DNA from: Candidatus Falkowiibacteriota bacterium
GTDB lineage: Bacteria; Patescibacteriota; Patescibacteriia; Patescibacteriales; UBA12465
NCBI GenBank assembly: GCA_009995495.1
Contig: JAACPL010000008.1
Coordinates: 1 to 54,670, forward strand
Direction: 5' to 3'
DNA: 54,670 bases
In this document: in pieces, positions 32,993 through 40,921 of the stretch
Layout: every line of letters begins with the position of its first letter
Position numbering within the stretch: position 1 is the first letter of the stretch
Translations under genes and position numbers: made by a program
Notes under the pieces: model-generated
Database searches by the model: none
Told to the model about the DNA's origin: nothing
The model's input: only the letters and a program-made list of their open reading frames with translations

Positions 32993-33161
32993 ATGGCTTT
33001 ATTATACGGCCATAGTGCTGCACTTCAAAACGGAATTTTCCTCGGGTTTCCCTTGGACGAGCAAAAAAGAGCAGGCTGATACCTTGGAACAAGTTTGGGA
33101 AAAGGTAGACTTTGAAGATTTAAAATGCTACATCCCCTTAAAGGAGTACTTCGAGGTGTAA
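32993..33161 (+). pseudogene. Small frameshifted gene (55 aa if repaired)
   Basis: From the ATG at 32993 one frame reads MALLYGHSAALQNGIFLGFP then LDEQK and soon hits TGA at 33077. The +1 frame continues sensibly as EQADTLEQVWEKVDFEDLKC and YIPLKEYFEV to TAA at 33159. The two join at a run of six A (33063-33068): with five A the frame is open throughout. Alternatives are a sequencing error, programmed frameshifting, or a 66-residue frame starting at 32961; the last is less likely because its first part lies over the hairpin and uses unusual codons. Function not recognised. Confidence 0.5.
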
Positions 33162-33175
33162 AAACTAACCACAAA

Positions 33176-33210
33176 AAAAATAAGCTTCTAATAAAATAGA
33201 AGCTTTTTTA
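33176..33210. terminator. Bidirectional terminator
   Basis: AAGCTTCTA (33182-33190) pairs perfectly with TAGAAGCTT (33197-33205). On the plus strand six T follow; on the minus strand A then eight T follow. It can end both the small plus-strand gene and the candidate minus-strand RNA at 33211-33616. Confidence 0.9.
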
Positions 33211-33282
33211 TTTTTAACTAGTTTAATAATTAAATATATAGACTTTAAATTTATAAGCCATTATTCCTCTTATCCTGATTCG

Positions 33283-33362
33283 GATGAGAGCTTTATTTTT
33301 TCGCTAGGGATTTTTTATAAAAAAAATCCCATTCGCTCAAAAACAAACTCTCGCTCCTCATC
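33283..33362. repeat. Nested palindrome 1
   Basis: GATGAG (33283-33288) pairs with CTCATC (33357-33362); inside, TTTTT pairs with AAAAA, GC with GC, and the core is GGGATTTTTT (33307-33316) with AAAAAATCCC (33321-33330). Nearly the whole 80 nt can fold into one rod with small internal loops. Confidence 0.6.
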
Positions 33363-33376
33363 AACTAAGTAATTTA

Positions 33377-33402
33377 TCCGCCTTCGCTAAAGCTACGGCG
33401 GA
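33377..33402. repeat. GC-rich palindrome TCCGCC...GGCGGA
   Basis: TCCGCC (33377-33382) pairs with GGCGGA (33397-33402), with an inner GCT/AGC pair around AA. Its GC content stands out sharply from the surroundings. Similar short palindromes recur in intergenic regions of low-GC bacterial genomes, but no second copy was seen in this window. Confidence 0.55.
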
Positions 33403-33470
33403 CAAGTTGGCTGGCGACTAAAAGCTTATTTAATAAGATGTTTGACGCCAGGAACTTCTTTTAATCTCAG

Positions 33471-33585
33471 TTCAAATACGAAAGTGATTTAGGAGCGCCT
33501 GTAATTTTGTGGATTGGAGTTTAAGCCTTGCTCAAGCTCCATATTCAAAAATTACCGGAGCGGAGAAATTACTTTCGTATTTGAA
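33471..33585. repeat. Nested palindrome 3 with 15-bp perfect outer arms
   Basis: TTCAAATACGAAAGT (33471-33485) is the exact reverse complement of 33571-33585, and pairing continues through five more positions with one G-U. Further in, GTAATTTT (33501-33508) pairs with AAAATTAC (33548-33555), and an apical hairpin TGGAGTTTAAGC (33515-33526) pairs with 33530-33541. Almost all 115 nt are base-paired. Confidence 0.7.
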
Positions 33586-33617
33586 GCGTTGCTAGCAAAA
33601 TAAAATTATCTTAAAAT

Positions 33618-33652
33618 AATAAATTATAAAAGCTATAATTTATTACTTTCAA
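33618..33652 (-). promoter_or_regulatory. Promoter-like pair and A/T hairpin after iscU
   Basis: Minus strand: TTGAAA (33652-33647), 18-nt spacer, TATAAT (33628-33623). The same bases form an 11-bp A/T-only hairpin (33618-33644) just after the iscU stop, which could instead serve as a weak end for the iscU mRNA. Both readings are possible. Confidence 0.45.
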
Positions 33653-33655
33653 TTT

Positions 33656-34126
33656 CTATTTGACCTTAGTTTTGGTTTTGGTTTTTTTAACTTTAACTTT
33701 AGCCTTAACTTTTTTAAGAACAGGCTTTTTCTTCCCCTTCTTCCCCTTCTTCTCCTCCTCCATCTCATAATTCTCAATCGCTTTTTTAAGGCCCTGAACT
33801 GCCATCACTGAGCAATGAACTTTTTGAGTTGGTAAACCGCCAAGCTCGCTCACAATTTTTTGCCAAGGATATTTTTTCGCCGCTATAACCGTCATGCCTT
33901 TAACCTTCTCCGTTAAAATTGAGGCAGTCGCAATATTAGAAGCGCAACCAAAAGACAAAAACTTAACATCCTTAATCTTCCCTTTCTCAACTTTAAGAAA
34001 AAAATCAAGCTGATCACCGCAAGTCATATTTCCGACTTGAGCATAACCGTCAGGATTAGAAATTTTACCAATATTTTTTGGTTTTAAAAAGTTGTCTAGA
34101 GTTTTTTTAGTATAATTTAGAGCCAT
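33656..34126 (-). CDS. iscU: Iron-sulfur cluster scaffold IscU/NifU-like
   Basis: Scaffold on which [2Fe-2S]/[4Fe-4S] clusters are built. The three ligand cysteines are in NMTCGDQ, FLSFGCASNIAT and KVHCSVM. The N-terminal 120 residues match the family. A Lys-rich tail (about 120-156, repeated KKG and KVK) is added, probably from local expansion. It starts 11 nt after iscS, with which it works: IscS supplies the sulfur. The clusters may serve the hydrogenase pair and ferredoxin in this window. Confidence 0.93.
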   Translation of the reverse strand: MALNYTKKTLDNFLKPKNIGKISNPDGYAQVGNMTCGDQLDFFLKVEKGKIKDVKFLSFGCASNIATASILTEKVKGMTVIAAKKYPWQKIVSELGGLPTQKVHCSVMAVQGLKKAIENYEMEEEKKGKKGKKKPVLKKVKAKVKVKKTKTKTKVK

Positions 34127-34137
34127 ATATAAATATT

Positions 34138-35325
34138 TTATTTTTTAGTTTTTGATTTAGACTTAGCAGGAGTTTTAACCGGAGAAAAACTTCTTAAACG
34201 CGCGACCGTTTCTTTAAGGGCTTTAATCGTATAGTCAATTTCTTTTTTAGTATTATATTTTCCTAGGGAAAAACGGATATTGCTATTTAAATTATAAGCT
34301 TCAAGACCAATCGCTCGAAGAACATAGGAGCTTTTTAAATTTGAAGCCGAGCAAGCCGATCCGGTAGAAACAGAAATTCCTTTATAGGCTAAGTCCATTA
34401 AAATTGCCTCGCCCTCAATTGAGCCAAACATAATATTTAAGTTGGCGGGCACTCTTGATTTTAAACAACCATTAACTTTTAGGCCTTTAATTTCTTTATT
34501 TAAAGAACGCCAAAGATAATCTCTTAGAGTTCTAACATTTTTTAAATAACTTGATCGTTCTTTATAAGCAATTTTTAAAGCTTCGGCTAAACCAATTATA
34601 CCCGGAAGATTATGCGTTCCCGCTCTATGATTTTCTTCCTGTCCGCCGCCAACTATTTGCGCTTTAATCTTAAGTCCCGGTTTAATATAGGCTAAGCCAA
34701 CTCCTTTCGGTCCATTAAATTTATGAGCCGATAAACTAAAAAAATCTAAGCCCATTTTTTCCGCTTCTATTTTTAAGTATGGAATTGCTTGAACTATATC
34801 GCTATGAAAATAAGCGCCGAACTTATGGGTAATTTTAGCTAGAGTCGTAATGTCATTTATCGTGCCAATTTCATTATTAACCGCCATAACGGAGACGAGC
34901 AAAACCTTATCATCAATTTTTTTCTCAAGTTCAGAACTTTCAATAATTCCTCTTTTATTCGCTTTTAAATAATCTAATTCAAAACCTTCGTCCGCTAATT
35001 CGCGCGCCGCTTCTAAAACAGCCGGATGTTCAAGTTCAGAAACTAAAATTTTATTTTTTTGACTTGTTCTATTAGCCCGCGCAAAACCTTTGATTATTAA
35101 ATTATTGGCCTCAGTCGCGCTCGCAGTAAAAATAATTCCTCTCGTTTGGGCGCCTAAAATTTCTGCAACTTCGTTTCTCGCCTTTTCTAAAGCAAGATAA
35201 AGGGCTTGACCTTCTAAATGGATTGAGGAAGGATTAGCGTATTTATCAAGCAAATAAGGCTTCATCGCCGCAAAAACGCGCGAGTCAAGTTTGGTTGTGG
35301 CTGAATTATCAAGATAAACTTTCAT
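34138..35325 (-). CDS. iscS: Cysteine desulfurase IscS/NifS
   Basis: PLP enzyme taking sulfur from cysteine. The cofactor lysine is in SLSAHKFNGPKG and the persulfide cysteine in STGSACSASNLKS, a short loop of group I type. The N-terminus (VYLDNSATTKLD) and GTHNLPGIIGLAEAL are typical. 395 aa with a basic tail after about residue 375. It follows the cyclophilin gene by 3 nt and precedes iscU. Confidence 0.95.
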   Translation of the reverse strand: MKVYLDNSATTKLDSRVFAAMKPYLLDKYANPSSIHLEGQALYLALEKARNEVAEILGAQTRGIIFTASATEANNLIIKGFARANRTSQKNKILVSELEHPAVLEAARELADEGFELDYLKANKRGIIESSELEKKIDDKVLLVSVMAVNNEIGTINDITTLAKITHKFGAYFHSDIVQAIPYLKIEAEKMGLDFFSLSAHKFNGPKGVGLAYIKPGLKIKAQIVGGGQEENHRAGTHNLPGIIGLAEALKIAYKERSSYLKNVRTLRDYLWRSLNKEIKGLKVNGCLKSRVPANLNIMFGSIEGEAILMDLAYKGISVSTGSACSASNLKSSYVLRAIGLEAYNLNSNIRFSLGKYNTKKEIDYTIKALKETVARLRSFSPVKTPAKSKSKTKK

Positions 35326-35328
35326 AAC

Positions 35329-36144
35329 TTATTTCAATAATTCAATCTCTAAAATAACGATGTCGCTTAATGGTAAGTCACGCGCATTAGTATCAGCCGC
35401 TTCCATTTTTTTAACCACATCCATCCCAGAAACAACTTGACCAAAATTTGTATGATTTCCATCTAACCAAGGAGTTGCCTCAGCAGTAACAATAAAAAAT
35501 TGTGAACCATTAGTATTTTTTCCGGCATTAGCCATCGCCAAAGAACCGGCAACTAATTTATGATTATTGATTTCATCGGCAAAAGTATAGCCTGGTCCGC
35601 CAGTTCCATAAAGCATGGTATTATCTTCTTTAGTTAAAGGATCGCCAGCTTGAATCATAAAATCTTTAATAATGCGGTGGAACTTAACGCCATTATAAAA
35701 TCCAGCTTGAGCTAAATTCATAAAGTTATTAACTGTCTTTGGCGAATCGCTATTATAAAACTTAACTTCAATCGTGCCTAAATTAGTTTTAATTTTCGCT
35801 TTACTATAAATACTAACTAAATCGCTAAAATTTTCTGGTTTGGTCATATCTTTTTTTTGAGAAACTTCAACTTTAGAAGTTTCTTCTTTTAAATTAATTA
35901 AATTAGCTTCTTCTAACTCTAAATTATTATTTTTTTCTAATTCTTCTAACATGGTATTAAAATCTTCTTCGGAAATTTCTAATACTTCTTCCTGACTTAA
36001 ACTTGTTTCACTTAAATTATCGTTTCCAGTTTCTAACTCTTGATTAAGTGTTTTTTTCTCACCCCCAGAACAACCCGATAGAACAAGAGCAATAATAAAA
36101 ACTAAAACTGGCAATAGAAATTTTTTATTTTTTAAATTCATCAT
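35329..36144 (-). CDS. Cyclophilin-type peptidyl-prolyl isomerase lipoprotein
   Basis: Folding enzyme for exported proteins. The signal ends in a lipobox (VLSGC), so the mature N-terminal Cys is probably lipidated. An acidic linker (about 30-110, Glu/Asn/Leu-rich) leads to the cyclophilin domain with GVKFHRIIKDFMIQAGDPL (catalytic Arg), SLAMANAG, GSQFFI and WLDGNHTNFGQV. Total 271 aa. Two adjacent ATG codons at the start are possible. Located in the cca-ppi-iscS-iscU run with gaps of 3 to 11 nt. Confidence 0.92.
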   Translation of the reverse strand: MMNLKNKKFLLPVLVFIIALVLSGCSGGEKKTLNQELETGNDNLSETSLSQEEVLEISEEDFNTMLEELEKNNNLELEEANLINLKEETSKVEVSQKKDMTKPENFSDLVSIYSKAKIKTNLGTIEVKFYNSDSPKTVNNFMNLAQAGFYNGVKFHRIIKDFMIQAGDPLTKEDNTMLYGTGGPGYTFADEINNHKLVAGSLAMANAGKNTNGSQFFIVTAEATPWLDGNHTNFGQVVSGMDVVKKMEAADTNARDLPLSDIVILEIELLK

Positions 36145-36155
36145 ATATTTATAAT

Positions 36156-37598
36156 TTAAACTTTAAATTGTTTTTTAATATTTTTATCTTCTTCAACTTG
36201 TTTTTCTTCAATTAATTCTTTAGCTTTTGCCCTAAGCTCTTCTAAGTTAAGCTTGTCTAACTCTAAAGCGCGTTTTAATAAAAACCCTTTTTCATTTTTT
36301 TCCGGCTCTTCAATTACCTCGCTCAGTAAAACATCAAGTAGCGCTCCAATTTTTGGACTTGGCTTAATATCTAACGAAGTCATCAAATCCTCGCCATTAA
36401 CTTTCAACATTTTAACCGAAACCGGATCGTTTTGGACTTTTTCTAACATATACTGCAAATGGCGCAATTTATAAGGCATTGCCTTCGGCGTTCCTGAGCC
36501 AAGCCGATCGGCAACTCTTAAATCAATTAAATCTTTAAGATTTTCCTTACCAACTTTAACTATTAAACGGCGAACGGAAGCAGCGCTGACCTCTCCGACA
36601 TTATAATAAAACATATGGTTTTTGACAAGATTGACAATTCTTTGACTATCATCACTTGAAAACCGCAATCTTTTCATTATTTTTTCGGTGAGCCGTGCCG
36701 AAACATATTCATGATTATAGAAAGTTGCAATGCCACCAATAATTTTTCTAGTTTTAGGTTTGCCAATGTCGTGGAGCAAGGCGGCCAAACGAACCTGCCA
36801 AGCGGGATTAGGACAATGTTTCAAAGACAACATGTTATGGTTGAAAACCGGATAAATATGATGCCTATCTTGTTTAACGCCAACTCCCTGCTCAAGTTCT
36901 GGCAAAATATATTGAAGTAGTTTAGTATCGTGGAGTAGCATTAAGCCTTCATAAGCTTTATTGGAAGCTAAAATTTTAATGAGTTCGTCTCTAATTCTTT
37001 CTCCCGAAATAAATTTTAAACTACCGGCTAATTTTGTAATTCCTCTTTGAGTTTTTGGCTCAAGACTAAAACCAAGTTGTGAGCTAAAACGAATTGCTCG
37101 CATCATTCTTAAAGCATCCTCTTTAAATCTATCACTGGGCTCGCCAACGGCTCTAATTATTTTAGCTTTTATATCTTTTAAACCGCCAAATAAATCTTTA
37201 ATTTCCCCGTTTTCAATATTATAAGCCAAGGCATTAACGGTAAAATCACGCCTTTCTAAATCCTTATCAATCTCAGTTTCAAAAGTTACTTCGTCGGGAT
37301 GGCGACGATTTGAATAACCTTGTTCGCTTCTATAAGTCGTAATTTCAACCACATCCTCAAGTTCGCCATTCTTTTTTCTTAAAGGTAAAATAACTGTGCC
37401 AAAATCGTTCTCGTATTTTCCGCTCGGAAAAACTTTAAGAATTTCTTCCGGTCTAGCATTAGTCGTTATATCATAATCTTTCGGCTCCTTATTCATTAGC
37501 AAATCACGAACGCAACCACCAACAAGATAAGCCTCGTATCCAGAAGCTTTTAAATCTTGAGAAACTTTTTTTATATGTTTGGGAATTCTATCGGTCAT
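36156..37598 (-). CDS. cca: tRNA nucleotidyltransferase (CCA-adding) with HD domain
   Basis: Class II nucleotidyltransferase that adds or repairs the CCA end of tRNA. The head has YLVGGCVRDLLMNKEPKDYD with the Gly pair and DxD metal site, EDALRMMRAIRF and RRDFTVNALAYN. An HD phosphohydrolase domain follows (LLHDIGKP, then FYNHEYVSA), as in many bacterial CCA enzymes, and could remove 2',3'-cyclic phosphates. The C-terminal tail is charged. 480 aa. Whether it adds CCA or only part cannot be settled from sequence. Confidence 0.93.
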   Translation of the reverse strand: MTDRIPKHIKKVSQDLKASGYEAYLVGGCVRDLLMNKEPKDYDITTNARPEEILKVFPSGKYENDFGTVILPLRKKNGELEDVVEITTYRSEQGYSNRRHPDEVTFETEIDKDLERRDFTVNALAYNIENGEIKDLFGGLKDIKAKIIRAVGEPSDRFKEDALRMMRAIRFSSQLGFSLEPKTQRGITKLAGSLKFISGERIRDELIKILASNKAYEGLMLLHDTKLLQYILPELEQGVGVKQDRHHIYPVFNHNMLSLKHCPNPAWQVRLAALLHDIGKPKTRKIIGGIATFYNHEYVSARLTEKIMKRLRFSSDDSQRIVNLVKNHMFYYNVGEVSAASVRRLIVKVGKENLKDLIDLRVADRLGSGTPKAMPYKLRHLQYMLEKVQNDPVSVKMLKVNGEDLMTSLDIKPSPKIGALLDVLLSEVIEEPEKNEKGFLLKRALELDKLNLEELRAKAKELIEEKQVEEDKNIKKQFKV

Positions 37599-37621
37599 AA
37601 GTATTTATGAGTTTGCTTAAA

Positions 37622-38800
37622 CTATTTATTAAATTTTAGTTTACTATTTTTAAGTTTACTTAACACTGTTGTGGAAAAACTAAAAACTGTTTTATTTTTT
37701 TCTTCTTGCTTTTCTAGGGCAGAACTAATTAACAAATTAATTAAATCAGAAATTTCTATACCACTTTTTTGCCATAAGTGATGATAAAGCGTTCCTGGCA
37801 TAGGATTAATTTCATTAGCAAAAAATTCTTTAGTTTCCTTATTATATAAAAAATCAAAACGAGAAATACCAGAGCAACCTAAGGCAGTAAATATTTTTTT
37901 AGAAGTTGCTCTAATTTCTTCTGATATTTCTTCATCTAATCGCGCTGGAATAAATATCTTACTATCCGCTCGCCCTAATTGAGCGCCACCTTCATCAAGA
38001 TATTTATCATCATAACTAAACATCTCCTCACAGCTTGATTCTTGAATCAACGAAGCAATTGGTTCTTTATGTCCAATAACTGCACAAGTAATATCCATTA
38101 AATTTTCTACTGATTCTTCAACAATAACTTTAGTATCGTAGTGTAAGGCGACTTCAATAGCATTACTTAAATCCTCAATCTTTTTCACTTTAGTAATACC
38201 AATAGATGAGCCTAGGTGTGGTGGCTTGACAAAAACTGGCCATCGCAAATTAGTTTCAACTTCTTTTAAAATTATTTCTGAATTTTTATTCCAATCAACT
38301 AAACTATAACTTAAAAATTTGGTAGTTTTAATTCCAAGTCCTTGATAAAAAATCTTAGTTAATATTTTATCCATAGCAATGGCTGAAGCGGGGGCATCGC
38401 AACCAACATAAGGAATATTAAAAATATTAAACAGTCCTTGCATTGAACCATCCTCACCTAAATTACCGTGGAAAGCGGGAAAGGCTAAATCTATGACAAT
38501 CTTTTTAGGAAATATTGAAGTGCTTTTAAAAACTAATTTATTAACTGACTCTTTTAAGGACAGATCATAGTTCATCAAGCTATTAAGTTTTTTCTCATAA
38601 CCATCTTGACTAAAAAAAGCTAAGCTTCCTAAAGAATCATCACTAAAAAACCGCTCCTGTTTATCAAGATAAATAGGAATAATCCGATACGACTCATACT
38701 TCTTTAATTCAGAAATAATAAGTTGCCCGGTAATAATAGAGATTTCGTGCTCAGGACTTTTGCCGCCAAAGAAAACTCCAATGTTTTTTATCTTAGACAT
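37622..38800 (-). CDS. ddl: D-alanine-D-alanine ligase
   Basis: ATP-grasp enzyme making the D-Ala-D-Ala end of the peptidoglycan stem. Evidence: GVFFGGKSPEHEISIITG at the N-terminus, FPAFHGNLGEDGSMQGLF, the ATP-loop KPPHLGSSIGITKV and the metal/phosphate motif NEINPMPGTLYHHLW. 392 aa, slightly longer than usual because of an insert near residue 60-90. It starts 1 nt after the MurF-like gene, whose product joins the dipeptide to the precursor, so the two steps are coupled. Confidence 0.94.
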   Translation of the reverse strand: MSKIKNIGVFFGGKSPEHEISIITGQLIISELKKYESYRIIPIYLDKQERFFSDDSLGSLAFFSQDGYEKKLNSLMNYDLSLKESVNKLVFKSTSIFPKKIVIDLAFPAFHGNLGEDGSMQGLFNIFNIPYVGCDAPASAIAMDKILTKIFYQGLGIKTTKFLSYSLVDWNKNSEIILKEVETNLRWPVFVKPPHLGSSIGITKVKKIEDLSNAIEVALHYDTKVIVEESVENLMDITCAVIGHKEPIASLIQESSCEEMFSYDDKYLDEGGAQLGRADSKIFIPARLDEEISEEIRATSKKIFTALGCSGISRFDFLYNKETKEFFANEINPMPGTLYHHLWQKSGIEISDLINLLISSALEKQEEKNKTVFSFSTTVLSKLKNSKLKFNK

Positions 38801-38801
38801 A

Positions 38802-40172
38802 TTATTTATAATTATCTGGCCAATCGTTTTGAAAAATTATTGTATCACCCGCTTTCAGAATATCCTTTAGATTATTGTGTGCTTCTTGAGAGTTTATGTA
38901 AACTCTATAATTATTAAAAGCTTTTTTCTGAAATTCATCGATAATAAATTTAGTAGAGCTATTTTTAATTAGCAGTACTAAATCTATTTTATACTTAATG
39001 TATAAATTAGCAATCTCTCTGTGACGAATTTCAGTCTTATTAGCTAGCTCAACTAATCCTGGAGTAATGATTAATTTACGACCATTAGCTCGACTTAAAA
39101 CCTCTAAACCGCTAATAAAGCCTTGGAAATTACCATTATAACTATCATCAATAACCAAAACTTGGCTAAAATTATTAAAAATTGGCTGTAAACGATGTTT
39201 GACATAATCTAATTCAGATACTGCCCTAACAGCCTCATCATTATCAACACCTAACCTCTGAGCTAAAGTTAGTGCTAAAATTATTAAATCAATGTTATGT
39301 TTAGCTAATAACTTAGTAGTAAAATTTTGACCATTAAATACAAAGGATAGACCGGAAAAATTTGGCAACAACTCAATATTTGAAGCGACTGTATTATTCA
39401 GACCAATAACTTCATTAATTTTAAAACGATGATAGTTATTTCTAATATTTTCATCATTAAAATTAAGGACTGATAATTTATTAGTGTGCTCCGCTAATTC
39501 AAACTTAGCGAAAATGGTATTTTCCAAATTGCCAAATCTTTCTAAATGCGATTCGTTGATACCAGTTAAAATTGAATAATCAGGTATTACCAAATCACAA
39601 ATTTTAGCAATATCGTCCCTTTGATAAGCGCCCATCTCTACAATAAAAAAATCAGCCTGAGCTAAGCCAACTTCATTATCTATTATAAATTTAGCAATTC
39701 CTAGGTCAGTATTAATGTTGTCTGGAGTCTCAATTGCCTTAAATTTAGAAGATAAAATAGTGAAAAGAATTTCTTTAACACTGGTTTTGCCATAACTACC
39801 AGTAATGCCAATAACTCGTAGCTTTGAGTGTCTTTTAAGAGCTTTACGCGCCTTGCTAATTAATAAGCTCTTAAGTAAATAATCAAGCGGAGAAATAATT
39901 AAATATAATATAGAAATTATAATTGGCAAGAAAACATAAATTATTGGCCATAATATCAATGACCAAAAACTTAATGTTGAAAATAAAAAAATAATCAACA
40001 AACACAAAAAAACTAAGTTACTAACATAAATAAGCTTAACTTTTATAGTCCAATCTATTTTTTGTCTTTGCTCTAATTTCCACCAATAATAATTATTATA
40101 AACAAAAAATAAAAATCGTCTTAAATTATAAGACTCCCCCTGTAAAATATAGATTAAATTTCTAATAATCAT
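38802..40172 (-). CDS. murF: MurF-like Mur ligase with N-terminal membrane domain
   Basis: ATP-dependent amide ligase of the Mur family, here most like MurF (adds D-Ala-D-Ala). The P-loop is GITGSYGKTSVKE, followed by the family motifs EMGAYQRDDI and SILTGINESHLERFGN, and DDSYNGNFQGFISGLE of the C-terminal domain. Instead of the usual N-terminal substrate domain, the first about 110 residues contain two to four hydrophobic helices (for example LVFLCLLIIFLFSTLSFWSL), which would fix the enzyme to the membrane. 456 aa. It overlaps the hydrolase gene by 4 nt and ddl follows after 1 nt. Confidence 0.85.
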   Translation of the reverse strand: MIIRNLIYILQGESYNLRRFLFFVYNNYYWWKLEQRQKIDWTIKVKLIYVSNLVFLCLLIIFLFSTLSFWSLILWPIIYVFLPIIISILYLIISPLDYLLKSLLISKARKALKRHSKLRVIGITGSYGKTSVKEILFTILSSKFKAIETPDNINTDLGIAKFIIDNEVGLAQADFFIVEMGAYQRDDIAKICDLVIPDYSILTGINESHLERFGNLENTIFAKFELAEHTNKLSVLNFNDENIRNNYHRFKINEVIGLNNTVASNIELLPNFSGLSFVFNGQNFTTKLLAKHNIDLIILALTLAQRLGVDNDEAVRAVSELDYVKHRLQPIFNNFSQVLVIDDSYNGNFQGFISGLEVLSRANGRKLIITPGLVELANKTEIRHREIANLYIKYKIDLVLLIKNSSTKFIIDEFQKKAFNNYRVYINSQEAHNNLKDILKAGDTIIFQNDWPDNYK

Positions 40173-40909
40173 AAAGTTTCTTTCAAGAATATTTTAACAA
40201 ATTCCTCTTTATTATCTAAAAAACAATAATGCCCAGCATCAACCAAAATATAAAGTTGCCCTTTGTGTAACCGTTCTTTAATTAAGTAAGCTTGAGTAAG
40301 TGGTGTATCCAGATCTTTCTCGCCCCAAATTAAAGTGACTGGGGTGTTTCCAATTTCTTTTAAGTAGCTTTGAGAGTCTTCTCTAATAACTTTTTGATAA
40401 ATACCAGCCATTTCTCCACTTTCTAAATAATCCCGAGATCCAATTTTATTATAAAAAGCCTGTCTCATTTTTTTAGCCAACCAAGGTGCTAGTATTTTTA
40501 ATATCTTAGCCCCTAAATAATAAATTCTTGTCTTAGAGGTTTTTGTGCGGACAATTGCTGCTCCAATCAAAATAAGTTTCTTAACAGAATTTTTACTAGC
40601 ATAACGCAGAGCTACTGCCCCACCAAAACTATGTCCGACTAATATCGGATTTGCGATGTTAAGTTTATTTAAAAACTCTGACAAAAAATCAGCATAATTA
40701 GATGTTCCCCAGACTTCTTTTGGTTTTTCACTACCAAAAAAACCTGGTAAATTAATCGCTAATAAATTATCAACCTTAACTTGATTACTAAAAATTTCCG
40801 CTGGCGAATTCCAGCCTGGTAAAAATATAATTGCCTCATCAGCCTGAAAATTATCACTTATTAAGTAATTAACTTTTATGTCATTTATAATTATTTCTTT
40901 ACTGCTCAT
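40169..40909 (-). CDS. Alpha/beta-fold hydrolase
   Basis: Serine hydrolase of 246 aa. The nucleophile elbow is GHSFGGAVALRYA; the acid is in WGEKDLDTPL and the His in DAGHYCFLDN; an oxyanion-type loop is LPGFFGSEKP. The substrate cannot be inferred. No signal peptide, so it is cytoplasmic. It is inserted between the hydrogenase genes and the MurF-like gene and overlaps the latter by 4 nt, so translation is probably coupled. Confidence 0.88.
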   Translation of the reverse strand: MSSKEIIINDIKVNYLISDNFQADEAIIFLPGWNSPAEIFSNQVKVDNLLAINLPGFFGSEKPKEVWGTSNYADFLSEFLNKLNIANPILVGHSFGGAVALRYASKNSVKKLILIGAAIVRTKTSKTRIYYLGAKILKILAPWLAKKMRQAFYNKIGSRDYLESGEMAGIYQKVIREDSQSYLKEIGNTPVTLIWGEKDLDTPLTQAYLIKERLHKGQLYILVDAGHYCFLDNKEEFVKIFLKETL

Positions 40910-40921
40910 TCTGATCTTAAT

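Larger units (their letters stand above)
33211..33616 (-). ncRNA. Candidate structured non-coding RNA, about 400-440 nt
   Basis: There is no protein-like frame of note between 33213 and 33655. Four large hairpins follow one another: 33283-33362, 33377-33402, 33412-33450 and 33471-33585. A promoter-like pair on the minus strand lies just upstream (33623-33652), and the terminator at 33176-33210 has a strong U-run in the same direction. Together these look like one transcription unit. I checked by eye for RNase P, tmRNA, SRP and tRNA signatures and saw none. The alternative is a cluster of palindromic DNA repeats. Confidence 0.4.

Noticed and set aside
32961-33161. 66-residue frame as the real small gene
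   Set aside because: Its first half lies over the terminator hairpin and uses codons rare in this genome; the start at 32993 with a frameshift explains both halves better. Not excluded.
33471-33585. Integron attC site
   Set aside because: Long palindromes with bulges resemble attC, but the conserved RYYYAAC/GTTRRRY ends are missing and there is no integrase or cassette array.
33211-33616. RNase P RNA, tmRNA or SRP RNA
   Set aside because: The size and structure invited it, but I found none of the short conserved sequences of these RNAs on either strand.
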